DNA of 12,115 nt from Bacteroidales bacterium (GTDB lineage Bacteria; Bacteroidota; Bacteroidia; Bacteroidales; WCHB1-69). The stretch covers positions 1 through 12,115 of the forward strand of contig JAQUGA010000062.1 in NCBI GenBank assembly GCA_028684405.1, in the 5' to 3' direction. The notes below the pieces were generated by a model. That model was not told the origin of the DNA. It saw only the letters and a program-made list of their open reading frames with translations, and made no database searches. A program made the translations under genes and the position numbers. Below, piece after piece: positions 1 through 6,400 of the stretch. The first letter of the stretch is position 1. The number at the start of each line of letters is the position of its first letter.

Positions 1-192
1 TTTTGTCAGCTGATCAGAGTAGTTGTTCTTTTTATTGCTTAGCTCTATGTAATTACTTACGCAGGTGTTTTCGGCTGTCATTTCCTTTTCAAGCTCGTCC
101 ATCTGAAATCTGTATCCGATTACTTCCGAACGCTTCATAATGATGTCTATGCGTAGTTGTTTTTTGAATGCGATTGTGTTGTTTGCTGCCAT
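1..192 (-). CDS. Unknown early phage protein, N-terminal 64 residues (cut by window edge)
   Basis: An open frame starts with ATG at 192-190 (MAANNTIAFKKQ...) and runs through the left window edge without a stop. Its ATG overlaps the TAA of the upstream gene as TAATG, a coupling arrangement that supports it as a real gene. The visible part is charged and probably helical, with a lysine-, glutamate- and asparagine-rich stretch and no motif I recognise. From its place after the GemA-like gene in an early Mu-like operon it is probably a small accessory phage protein, but no function can be assigned. It is too short in this window to be judged by length. Confidence 0.6.
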   Translation of the reverse strand, partial: MAANNTIAFKKQLRIDIIMKRSEVIGYRFQMDELEKEMTAENTCVSNYIELSNKKNNYSDQLTK

Positions 193-413
193 TATAAGTT
201 GTATTTTGTAGATATATAAACTTCTTTTAATCCTGAATTTATTGCTGCGTTTGGGTTTGACCTGCGGCTTTTTGCCTGCTTAAAAGCTCTCATTTTAGCA
301 AGCAGAATATTGTGTTCCCTATTTTTACTTTCGTAATCAGGATCTCCAATGTTCTTTTCAAGCCAAAACTCTAAAGAGTTTGCTCTTTGCCGTAATTCGT
401 CCTGAGCGTCCAT
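192..413 (-). CDS. Small hypothetical phage protein (73 aa)
   Basis: This gene encodes 73 residues, highly charged and probably helical in its first 50 residues, with a basic stretch (KQAKSRRSNPN) near residues 45-55. No family is recognised. Its ATG (413-411) overlaps the TAA of the upstream GemA-like gene, and its own TAA overlaps the next ATG; both junctions are TAATG. Two successive one-base overlaps on one strand are strong evidence that this is a translated, coupled gene and not a shadow. It has no signal peptide or membrane segment, so it is likely a cytoplasmic early phage protein. The function is unknown. Confidence 0.6.
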   Translation of the reverse strand: MDAQDELRQRANSLEFWLEKNIGDPDYESKNREHNILLAKMRAFKQAKSRRSNPNAAINSGLKEVYISTKYNL

Positions 414-997
414 TAGTTTAGCTTCTCCAAGCGTTTGATGTCCTGCGCACGGTTTTGATTCTTTTGATAAATCATCCTGAGACGCTCGGTGGTGTTCATC
501 AACTCAGCCACATTCATTGCATATAGCACTTTTCCCGAAATTCGTGGTTGTACAAGATAATTATTGACAGCATCCCATCCCTCAATAGCACCACCTTTGA
601 TGCCTAACTTTCCTAACCAACAAAGCACCACTGATCTGTTATGACGAATGGCATCGCTGCTATCAACTTTGTTCAGATTTGCAATCAACTCGGTCAACTG
701 CTCGTAGGTTAAATCTTTGCTGGAGCTTACATTGTATTTTTCCAATATTTCCAACTTCATGTCCATAATGCCTTTTGCGGCCAAAATTGCATGCATTTGT
801 TTAATCAGCTTTTTTGTTTCCATGTCTGTTGTGTCTTTGAATATTAATTCGATATCCTTGTTTAAAAGAACTTTCAGCATATGCTGATGAGCAATGCTGC
901 CACAAAAACCATAAAGAATTTTGTCATCTGCAAAAAAAGTAATACGGTTGCTCAATGGCTCATAAACTGCTTTTGTAATTACTGTCATTGTTTTCAT
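413..997 (-). CDS. GemA/Gp16-like phage regulatory protein (DUF1018-type)
   Basis: This 194-residue protein resembles the GemA/Gp16 family of Mu-like phages. Residues about 61-110 carry the family pattern: a helix like KKLIKQMHAILAAKGI, then YNVSSSKDLTYEQLTELIANL. A second conserved block lies at about 120-176 (WLGKLGIKGG, WDAVNNYL, PRISGKVLYAMNVAEL, LRMIY). The N-terminal 55 residues look like a separate beta-rich segment. In phage Mu, gp16 (GemA) is an early protein reported to alter host gene expression and DNA supercoiling; the role here is inferred from family and position. The gene lies 2 nt downstream of the ASCH gene stop and is coupled to the next gene by TAATG. The start at 997 is chosen as the first ATG; Met4 is an alternative. 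Confidence 0.65.
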   Translation of the reverse strand: MKTMTVITKAVYEPLSNRITFFADDKILYGFCGSIAHQHMLKVLLNKDIELIFKDTTDMETKKLIKQMHAILAAKGIMDMKLEILEKYNVSSSKDLTYEQLTELIANLNKVDSSDAIRHNRSVVLCWLGKLGIKGGAIEGWDAVNNYLVQPRISGKVLYAMNVAELMNTTERLRMIYQKNQNRAQDIKRLEKLN

Positions 998-999
998 AA

Positions 1000-1419
1000 C
1001 TATCTGTGATTAAATGGGAATTCAATTATTAAATTATCATTCGTCTCAAAAAAGCCAAGCATGCCCGTCACTTCAAAAGGAACTATTTCGGTAACATTAG
1101 CAAGATGCCAGGCGTGCAATTGAACATGTGGATTGTACTTGACAAAAGCAGCCGATTCGTGCTTCGGTAAAAAGGGAGTAACATCAACAATTTCCACAGT
1201 TGCAATTGCCATTCCTGCATTTTCATAAAAATCGTGAACGTTTTCAAACTTGGGAAACTCATCATTGGGCCAATAGACTTGATGGACATAGACGAGATTT
1301 TTAGACACACAAATTAAGAGTTTGCCTCTATAATCTGTTTTTCTGCTTCGCACCTCAATGGTTTTCAAACCTTTCATGATTAAGGTTGCGTAAGGATTTT
1401 TAACGGATAATGATTTCAT
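1000..1419 (-). CDS. ASCH-domain protein
   Basis: The 139-residue product begins with the hallmark of ASCH domains (PUA-like fold): SVKNPYATLIMKGLKTIEVR, followed by TDYRGKLLI, so residues 3-38 supply the conserved Pro, Gly-x-Lys-T-x-E-x-R and Tyr-Arg-Gly. The central part (AIATVEIVDVTPF, about residues 71-83) fits the domain's second half. ASCH proteins are thought to bind RNA; the small YqfB type hydrolyses N4-acetylcytidine. At 139 residues this one is somewhat longer than YqfB, so the enzymatic role is only a possibility. It sits in the early operon between the broken ATPase gene and the GemA-like gene, and probably acts in the cytoplasm during early lytic growth. Its ATG is at 1419, after a 21-nt AT-rich gap. 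Confidence 0.75.
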   Translation of the reverse strand: MKSLSVKNPYATLIMKGLKTIEVRSRKTDYRGKLLICVSKNLVYVHQVYWPNDEFPKFENVHDFYENAGMAIATVEIVDVTPFLPKHESAAFVKYNPHVQLHAWHLANVTEIVPFEVTGMLGFFETNDNLIIEFPFNHR

Positions 1420-1440
1420 ATATTTATTTGTTTGATTGGT

Positions 1441-2054
1441 TTATTCTCCGTGATAAAGAGTAGCTTTGAATTCGTCGATAATAAGAGTGCCGCCGGGGAC
1501 ACGTCCATATATTTGTGCTGACAATCCGACTACATGGGCAATTACTTTAGCTAGTTTTTTGATTAACTTAGCGGTTGATGTATAGGGCTCTTTTCGCTCT
1601 TCGTGGGCAATAAAGACAAACAATTTATTAGGAAATTTATTTAGAAGCTCTTTGAACTTTCCATATTTCAACTCATCGTTATATACAGTTACATTGTCGA
1701 CAAATACAATATTGGCAGCATTTCGCTTTGCCAACTTTATCATTAAATCTTCGATTGTAATATATTCGAGAAACTGAATTGAACGATTTTTAGAATCTAA
1801 TCCGGCTCTTTTGCAAGCATCGACAAAAGCCAAGTCGGTGCCTTCCTCTGCAGATATATACAATACTCTTTTTTGCAACGACAGATAATCAGCCATCATG
1901 AGCGAAAACCATGTTTTTCCATTTTTTCAGCACCAAAAACCAACCATGCACCGCACGATTCCGGACTTCCAAAAACATCAGCCCAAACGCCATCCATCTC
2001 AAGGCATTTGTGTTTTTTTGCGTATAAATTACTTATTGATAATGCTTTTGCCAT
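1441..2054 (-). pseudogene. RecA/RadA-like phage ATPase, split by a one-base frameshift in the Walker A region
   Basis: Two frames together encode one ATPase. The first starts at ATG 2054 (4 nt after the MuB stop), reads MAKALSISNLYAKKH... to WLVFGAEK, then leaves frame and stops at TGA 1898-1896. Adding one A to the A6 run (plus-strand T6 at 1922-1927) restores GAEKNGKT, a Walker A loop, and joins it to the second frame (ATG 1899 to 1441). That frame carries YISAEEG, a Walker B-like NIVFVDNVT, and a C-terminal VGLSAQIYGRVPGG...HGE block. The restored protein would be 204 residues, typical of small RecA-fold ATPases in Bacteroidetes Mu-like phages. The second frame's ATG overlaps the TGA as ATGA. 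It is either a disrupted gene, a sequencing error in a homopolymer, or a frameshifted gene. DNA-repair or recombination use is inferred. Confidence 0.75.
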
Positions 2055-2058
2055 GTCT

Positions 2059-2949
2059 TTATGAGTTTAGAATCAATAACGACTCTGCACGTCTTAGCCC
2101 GCCAATGCTTCCATCTTGACTCACCATACATTTTCGCACGATTGTAGGTATTATCTCCTTGTTTGTTGAATTCACGGTTAAAACCTCGGTTATCATCTTT
2201 TTGTAGAAGTTGATTTTTTCGGTTTTTTCGATTGGAATAAGAGAGGAGTATTTTGACGAATAACGAGAAAACAACTCTCGGTACCCGACCTTTTTTGAAT
2301 GAATGCCACTTTCAAACTTCTGACGAAGCCCATCAGCTCCAATCATATACCATCCACAGATACCTTCTGTTGCATTCCAGAGTTCTTTGATAAGCAATAT
2401 CACCGAATAATCAACATCACCAGCCTCGTCAAGCAACACAACAGGCTCTTCTAGGATGCGAAGCGAATATTTAATATTTTCCATGATATCAGCAAGTCTA
2501 CCATTGCCTGACACGCCGATTGATTGAGCCAACTTGCAAATGAATAGTTTTTTGGATTTTGCCTGACTACAATCTAAATAAAAACAGTTTTTAAGCGTAC
2601 GAGATAGATGTTTGGCAGATACCGTTTTGCCAATTTCGGGTTCATCTACCAAAATACGAGCTTTTGAATAGGACTTGCAAAACAAAACTTCCTCTTCAAT
2701 CATTTTAACGACATCTGTTTTTACAAATTTCCACGACCGCTCCGAGTTGGACACTTCCAAAATTCGACCAATGGTGAGCCATTGTGAATCACTCACAATA
2801 TTATCGATTTCGCCATTTTTTATCCGGGAGTAGATTGAACTATGAAGCTGATACTTTTTTGCAAATGCAGAATCGGTACCGCCATAATTTTTACGATCTT
2901 CAAGCATCGCCTTAATTACTTTTCCTTTAAATTCTAGTGTAAGATTCAT
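2059..2949 (-). CDS. MuB-type AAA+ transposition ATPase
   Basis: This 296-residue protein sits 21 nt downstream of the transposase, the position of MuB, the ATP-dependent target-DNA binder that activates MuA and gives target immunity. Residues about 1-65 form an N-terminal DNA-binding HTH region (FAKKYQLHSSIYSRIKNGEI). The ATPase domain follows: Walker A-like VDEPEIGKT at 101-109, Walker B VVLLDEAGD at 170-178, a sensor-like WYMIGADGL at 200-208, and ELFSRY at 225-230 that may supply an arginine finger. The first P-loop residue is Asp102 in place of the usual Gly or Ala, while GKT is intact. Length and motif order match the AAA proteins that accompany MuA in Bacteroidetes phages. Start at ATG 2949. 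Confidence 0.88.
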   Translation of the reverse strand: MNLTLEFKGKVIKAMLEDRKNYGGTDSAFAKKYQLHSSIYSRIKNGEIDNIVSDSQWLTIGRILEVSNSERSWKFVKTDVVKMIEEEVLFCKSYSKARILVDEPEIGKTVSAKHLSRTLKNCFYLDCSQAKSKKLFICKLAQSIGVSGNGRLADIMENIKYSLRILEEPVVLLDEAGDVDYSVILLIKELWNATEGICGWYMIGADGLRQKFESGIHSKKVGYRELFSRYSSKYSSLIPIEKTEKINFYKKMITEVLTVNSTNKEIIPTIVRKCMVSQDGSIGGLRRAESLLILNS

Positions 2950-2970
2950 ATTGTTGTTTTATATAAGTGT

Positions 2971-5007
2971 TTAATATCTATCTTTTAGCGATGTTGATTT
3001 AAAGCCCGTTTCAATACTCATTAAATCATCATTAAATTCTTCCAAAATTTCCACGTCATCAAATTCAGTATTTGCGACTACCGCTGATGATCGTTTCAAA
3101 TCTCGAACCTGAAACTTATTATTCAAAACTCGTGGGCGATTATCAATCACGGTTACCTTATCAATTGCTTTGCGTTTGTTTCTGCCATAAGATTCAAGCG
3201 TAGCCACGTAGGAACTCATAAGCTCACGTTTTTTAATATCGTCATCGGTTTGTTCAATCCGAGCCTTGGCATAGGTTGGCTTCGCAATTAATTCGCACAT
3301 GCATTTAGTACCAATGTATGCGTATGCTTTTAGCACTCGGGCATCATTGCCATCTAGCCAATAAACATCCAATTGTTCACCTTCAACGAGCTTCATTTTG
3401 TTAATCAATGAATCACCGGTGCAAATATTTCCATTATCGCCAAGCAAAAACTCACGTCCCTGAAGCTTAACAATGCCAACATTGCATGATGTAGCTGTTT
3501 TGTAGCCCAAATACGGAACAATACCTCGCCAGTTGGTAGGTTTGATTTCGGGATGTTGCATTTCGCAAAATACTTCCCATCGAGTTTTGTCGGTATATAT
3601 TGAATGAGGAGAGTTGTTCCAATCTTGAATTTCTTGCAAACATTCATTTACAATTCGTTCGTAAGGCAACATAACGGCAGGCTTAGCACCTGCTTGATTT
3701 GCCTCGGCACAGGCAAACGGACGAGCAATCCATCCCTCACGTGTCTTTTCGTTGCCATAACGTGCCATTTCATTATATCGTTCAATAATCTTTGCACGAG
3801 CATTATTAGCTTCAATTCTAACGAACTGAAACATATTATCCTCTTTTAAAAACGTTTCCGTAAACGAACTATTCAGCGAACTTTCTGCTTCCAACTCGGC
3901 AGGCATAGGCAAATTCCACTCGGCAAAATTACGCACCAATTGGCGATAAAAAGCGGTAATAATACCCTCTTTTGTAGTTCCATAAACCCAATTCACATAA
4001 CATTCGCTGGCAACATCAATTGCCATGTAAAACCAAACTCGTTTCCCTTTTGCATATTCAAAAGGCGGTTGTCTGTCATCAACTGAAATAAGAGAACCTG
4101 CAAATTTGGGTCTGTCCAAAGAGTGATATGGCTTGAAGGCTCCCATCAATTTTTGACGATCGCCAGAACGCATTGCATATGTTGCTATTTTGGAATCCCA
4201 CTCCGATAAATAATTATAAACGGTTCCTTTTGACAATTTTGGAAAATCCTTGGGATTATAAAGCTCGCCAGTAACATTGTTGATGACTTCAACATAGCCG
4301 CTCAAAAAACCATCATACGCAGCGGCAACCTCCGTAAAATTGGGTTTGTATGCTTGCGTGGCAAATAGGCTTTCAAACATTTTAAGCGTTGCGTCATCTA
4401 CTTTCTGACCATTCGTATTCAAGTGTTTGCCACTTATCAAATATTGCTTACCAAGCTTATCAAATCGCTCGGCAGTCTCCTGAAAACGTCTGTAATTTTC
4501 GGGCAAAGTATGCTCTAATTCGTATTTCTTCTTCAAAATTGGTTTTAGGCTGGTAGCATCCGAGCATAAGGTTTGCCAAATGCGTTTGGGGCGATGCCCT
4601 TTTGCAACGATATCGTTAATGCGAGCCTCTTTCAACTTAAAAACAGCATTCAAAACAGTTGCATTTGCAACATATATTGCCTGTTTTTCTTCATCAATAG
4701 CACTGCCATCCCAAAACTGATAATCTTGATAAAACTCAACCACCTCTTTTTCGATTTTGAAAAAATGCTCCAATACGTGCAAGCCCTTGCGAGGATCGAC
4801 CAACTCCGACTTTATCCGTGGAGGGAGTGAATCAAATTCGATTAGTGCTTGTTTTGTATAACATCCCGATTGTACTTTTCGCATACCATAATCTCGTTTC
4901 AGATCACGAGAAACCAGAACTTTTATCGACTCCACATTTTTATAAAACCGTGGCACTAGCTCCTCGTATGTTACTACCAATATGTTGTTTTGTGTAAAGT
5001 GCGGCAT
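2971..5007 (-). CDS. MuA-type DDE transposase
   Basis: This is the phage transposase, which binds the element ends, nicks them and joins them to target DNA. From ATG 5007 it is 678 residues (692 if the GTG at 5049 is used; the numbers below count from the GTG). The N-terminal region, about 24-90, has the YEELVPRFY and RDLKRDYGMRKVQ pattern of a DNA-binding domain. The RNase H-like core holds SVDDRQPPFEY (Asp324), YMAIDVAS at 341-348, LEAESSLNSSF (387-395) where the second acidic residue should be, and ANNARAKIIERYNEMARYG with Glu423. A beta-barrel-like domain follows near 505-600, then a charged tail that may contact MuB. I prefer ATG 5007 because the conserved part starts just after it. It is transcribed with its neighbours from the promoter near 5394-5424. 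Confidence 0.9.
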   Translation of the reverse strand: MPHFTQNNILVVTYEELVPRFYKNVESIKVLVSRDLKRDYGMRKVQSGCYTKQALIEFDSLPPRIKSELVDPRKGLHVLEHFFKIEKEVVEFYQDYQFWDGSAIDEEKQAIYVANATVLNAVFKLKEARINDIVAKGHRPKRIWQTLCSDATSLKPILKKKYELEHTLPENYRRFQETAERFDKLGKQYLISGKHLNTNGQKVDDATLKMFESLFATQAYKPNFTEVAAAYDGFLSGYVEVINNVTGELYNPKDFPKLSKGTVYNYLSEWDSKIATYAMRSGDRQKLMGAFKPYHSLDRPKFAGSLISVDDRQPPFEYAKGKRVWFYMAIDVASECYVNWVYGTTKEGIITAFYRQLVRNFAEWNLPMPAELEAESSLNSSFTETFLKEDNMFQFVRIEANNARAKIIERYNEMARYGNEKTREGWIARPFACAEANQAGAKPAVMLPYERIVNECLQEIQDWNNSPHSIYTDKTRWEVFCEMQHPEIKPTNWRGIVPYLGYKTATSCNVGIVKLQGREFLLGDNGNICTGDSLINKMKLVEGEQLDVYWLDGNDARVLKAYAYIGTKCMCELIAKPTYAKARIEQTDDDIKKRELMSSYVATLESYGRNKRKAIDKVTVIDNRPRVLNNKFQVRDLKRSSAVVANTEFDDVEILEEFNDDLMSIETGFKSTSLKDRY

Positions 5008-5021
5008 CGTCGTTTTTCTTT

Positions 5022-5044
5022 TAAAAAGCACGTCTTTCCGTGCT
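5022..5044 (-). terminator. Candidate attenuator hairpin before the transposase
   Basis: On the minus strand AGCACG (5044-5039), loop GAAAGA and CGTGCT (5032-5027) form a perfect 6-bp stem, followed at once by five T residues (5026-5022). This is the shape of a weak Rho-independent terminator. It lies 15 nt before the ATG at 5007 and 1 nt after the stop of a 14-codon leader frame. If the GTG at 5049 is the true start, the hairpin lies inside the coding sequence and the reading fails. Function is inferred from shape only. Confidence 0.35.
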
Positions 5045-5045
5045 G

Positions 5046-5090
5046 TCACCCTCGTTTCGTGGGTTTCGTAAACGCTGTCGTTTTAGTCAT
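5046..5090 (-). CDS. Possible 14-residue leader peptide
   Basis: A short frame runs from ATG 5090 to TGA 5048-5046 and encodes MTKTTAFTKPTKRG, which contains five threonines and three lysines in 14 residues. Its stop overlaps a GTG codon (GTGA) in the transposase frame and lies 1 nt before the hairpin at 5027-5044. The layout matches leader peptides that couple translation to an attenuator, or to the start of the next gene. There is no clear ribosome binding site, and a 14-codon frame can occur by chance, so this is tentative. Confidence 0.2.
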   Translation of the reverse strand: MTKTTAFTKPTKRG

Positions 5091-5111
5091 TGCTATTTAT
5101 ATTTGCGAGAC

Positions 5112-5153
5112 GTGCACCGGCCAAGGACTCGAACCCCAGAGTATGCCATTCAG
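5112..5153 (-). other. tRNA T-arm-like sequence without a tRNA
   Basis: On the minus strand this short interval contains TGGGG, the T-loop TTCGAGT and then CCTTG (5138-5122), which pair as a five-pair T-stem with G-U wobbles in the outer three pairs. GCCGGTGC follows, where an acceptor strand would be. No matching 5' acceptor strand, D-arm or anticodon arm is visible upstream, and there is no CCA. It is at most a 3' tRNA fragment or mimic, located between the small HTH gene and the transposase. Confidence 0.3.
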
Positions 5154-5163
5154 GTAAAAATGC

Positions 5164-5361
5164 TTAATTTTGATTTGTAAATTCAGCTTCTATTTTTTGG
5201 CGGATAGTAATAAGTTCGATGGCAGCATCGCGCACGGCATCTTTCAGAGTCCGCCTGCCTATCATTTGACTTCGGACAGTTTCGGGATGCTTCCCTGCTT
5301 TTTTGCCGATCAACATATAATCACCGTACTGTAATTTTTCGTAAATTTCTTGGCGTGTCAT
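5164..5361 (-). CDS. Small Ner/Cro-like HTH protein (65 aa)
   Basis: This is the first gene of the early operon, 65 residues long. Residues about 15-45 read as a helix-turn-helix: YMLIGKKAGKHPETVRSQMIGRRT, with the alanine-glycine turn and a recognition helix beginning HPETVRSQM. A C-terminal helix (AVRDAAIELITIRQKIEAEF) could dimerise. In Mu, the equivalent position holds Ner, a small repressor that turns down early transcription and the repressor promoter; the same job is inferred here. It starts at ATG 5361, about 33 nt from the -7 box of the promoter at 5394-5401, and diverges from the cI-type repressor gene. Confidence 0.7.
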   Translation of the reverse strand: MTRQEIYEKLQYGDYMLIGKKAGKHPETVRSQMIGRRTLKDAVRDAAIELITIRQKIEAEFTNQN

Positions 5362-5393
5362 TTTTTTTTGTTTATTTGCTTAATATTATGGTA

Positions 5394-5424
5394 CAAAGAT
5401 AATACAGAAATCCTGAATTGTCAA
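5394..5424 (-). promoter_or_regulatory. Early lytic promoter, Bacteroidetes type
   Basis: Reading the minus strand, TTG (5424-5422) is followed after exactly 20 nt by TATCTTTG (5401-5394). This matches the Bacteroidetes sigma-ABfr consensus TTTG...19-20 nt...TAnnTTTG, with TTG of the -33 box and the whole -7 box. The predicted start lies about 25-30 nt upstream of the HTH gene, so this should drive the early operon. The 90-nt gap to the repressor gene also holds short dyads: CAG/CTG around AAATC at 5405-5415, and TTTCTGAAA at 5440-5448, which are possible operators. Confidence 0.65.
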
Positions 5425-5451
5425 CCACTTTTTACATTATTTCTGAAAAAA

Positions 5452-5853
5452 ATGAAAGAAATAACAAAAGACACTATAAATCAAAGGTTTAAAATTGCCG
5501 TTAATTTGCTAATCAAAGAAAAATTAGCGAAAAACAAAGCGGAAATAGCGGAAAAGCTAAACAGTTCTCCTCAAAAATTTTCAGAAATTCTGAATAATAG
5601 AATGAATGTTAGTATTGAGATGATATCAAGATCTGTCATTGAATATCAAATTAACCCATATTATATTCTAACTGGAGATGGTGACGTAATGAAAAAATAT
5701 GAAGAATCATGCGAATGCACACATAGTTATGAAAGAGATGAACGCATAAAAGAATTAAAAGACACCATCGCTATACTTAAGAATCATATCCAACTACTTA
5801 ATGAATCAAAAAACGAGGATGCCACCAATGCCTCGGTTGCAGATGTCGGATAA
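5452..5853 (+). CDS. cI-type phage repressor (XRE-like HTH)
   Basis: This 133-residue protein is divergent from the early operon, as expected for the lysogeny repressor. Residues about 9-65 form an XRE-type HTH (FKIAVNLLIKEKLAKNKAEIAEKLNSSPQKFSEILNNR), followed by NPYYILTGDGDVM at 68-80, a tail typical of Bacteroidetes cI-like repressors. Residues about 93-118 are a likely coiled coil for oligomerisation. There is no LexA-type peptidase domain, so induction by self-cleavage is unlikely. The frame stays open further upstream to an ATG at 5350, but that would overlap the HTH gene and cross the promoter; ATG 5452 begins where the conserved protein begins. A terminator-like hairpin follows 27 nt after the stop. 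Confidence 0.8.
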   Translation: MKEITKDTINQRFKIAVNLLIKEKLAKNKAEIAEKLNSSPQKFSEILNNRMNVSIEMISRSVIEYQINPYYILTGDGDVMKKYEESCECTHSYERDERIKELKDTIAILKNHIQLLNESKNEDATNASVADVG

Positions 5854-5879
5854 AAGACGGCATACGCATACCATTATAT

Positions 5880-5910
5880 AGATAAAGCAACTCGCAAAGT
5901 TGCTTTATCT
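5880..5910. terminator. Perfect 13-bp hairpin after the repressor gene
   Basis: AGATAAAGCAACT (5880-5892), loop CGCAA and AGTTGCTTTATCT (5898-5910) form a perfect 13-bp stem. It starts 27 nt after the repressor stop and fits a transcription terminator for that gene. A run of T is absent on the plus strand, so it may work with Rho, or serve as an RNA stabiliser. The symmetry allows it to act in both directions. Confidence 0.65.
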
Positions 5911-6011
5911 CCGCACACACATCTCTTTTGCAATACCAACAAGCAGTAGAACCCACATAAACAACTGTATTACAGCATAATACAAAAAAATATGGGGAAA
6001 CAAGTGTTTAC

Positions 6012-6089
6012 AAAATGGGGGTGCGTTGGTGGCTATTTGCTACAAAAAAGAGAGGTTTTAATACACGAATCCCCCCATTTTAGAGCCAC
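6012..6089 (+). repeat. Interleaved inverted repeats (possible pseudoknot)
   Basis: Arm A is AAAATGGGGG (6012-6021) and its exact complement CCCCCATTTT is at 6072-6081. Arm B is GTGGCT (6029-6034), complementary to AGCCAC at 6084-6089. The order A, B, A', B' is that of an H-type pseudoknot. The 10-bp arm is unlikely to be chance; the 6-bp arm could be. Confidence 0.35.
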
Positions 6090-6105
6090 AAAAATACATA
6101 CATCC

Positions 6106-6141
6106 ATTTACCCAACCGTTTACCCAACTAATTACCCATTT
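6106..6141. repeat. Three tandem 12-mers around TTACCC
   Basis: ATTTACCCAACC, GTTTACCCAACT and AATTACCCATTT follow one another without gaps. All three share TTACCCA. They could be a protein-binding array near the phage end. They are not explained by coding, because the only frame through them lacks gene-like composition. Confidence 0.55.
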
Positions 6142-6180
6142 ACATTTTTCTCTATTTTTTCAGTGTTTAAACGGCAAAAA

Positions 6181-6224
6181 GCCTCTCCCGGAGTGATCGT
6201 TTTTAAACGTCATCCAAGAGAGGC
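6181..6224. repeat. Long bulged stem-loop
   Basis: GCCTCTC (6181-6187) pairs with GAGAGGC (6218-6224). Further in, GGA, TGA and CGTTT (6190-6202, separated by single-base bulges) pair with AAACG, TCA and TCC (6205-6215). This gives 18 pairs around a TT tip. It may be an RNA structure or a dyad for a DNA-binding protein. Confidence 0.5.
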
Positions 6225-6400
6225 AAAATTGGCAAAACCACATAATCAACAAAAGAGCGCAAACGGCATATACAGCCAACTTAACGCAAGCACCGAAGCA
6301 CCGCAAGCACCAAGCAGAGAGCCATACCACCTAAAACAAAAACAGCCCACTAAAACTAGCAGACTGTAGGCGTTTAAATCTTGTAATCGTTAGTGTAGCT

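Noticed and set aside
1873..2119. Two plus-strand frames over the ATPase start
   Set aside because: They are antisense to the split ATPase and MuB genes and show no domain. They appear only because the frameshift leaves this stretch without a long minus-strand frame.
3604..3849. Plus-strand open frame inside the transposase gene
   Set aside because: It lies wholly antisense to a strongly supported gene and has no gene-like features. The same holds for 4573-4830 and 3405-3647.
5112..5153. Complete tRNA gene
   Set aside because: Only a T-arm and an acceptor-like strand are visible. No anticodon arm, D-arm or 5' acceptor partner could be found in the flanking sequence.
5992..6369. 125-codon open frame on the plus strand
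   Set aside because: It runs through the inverted repeats, 12-mers and bulged hairpin, has low-complexity composition and no recognisable domain. The repeats explain its YPT-type pattern.
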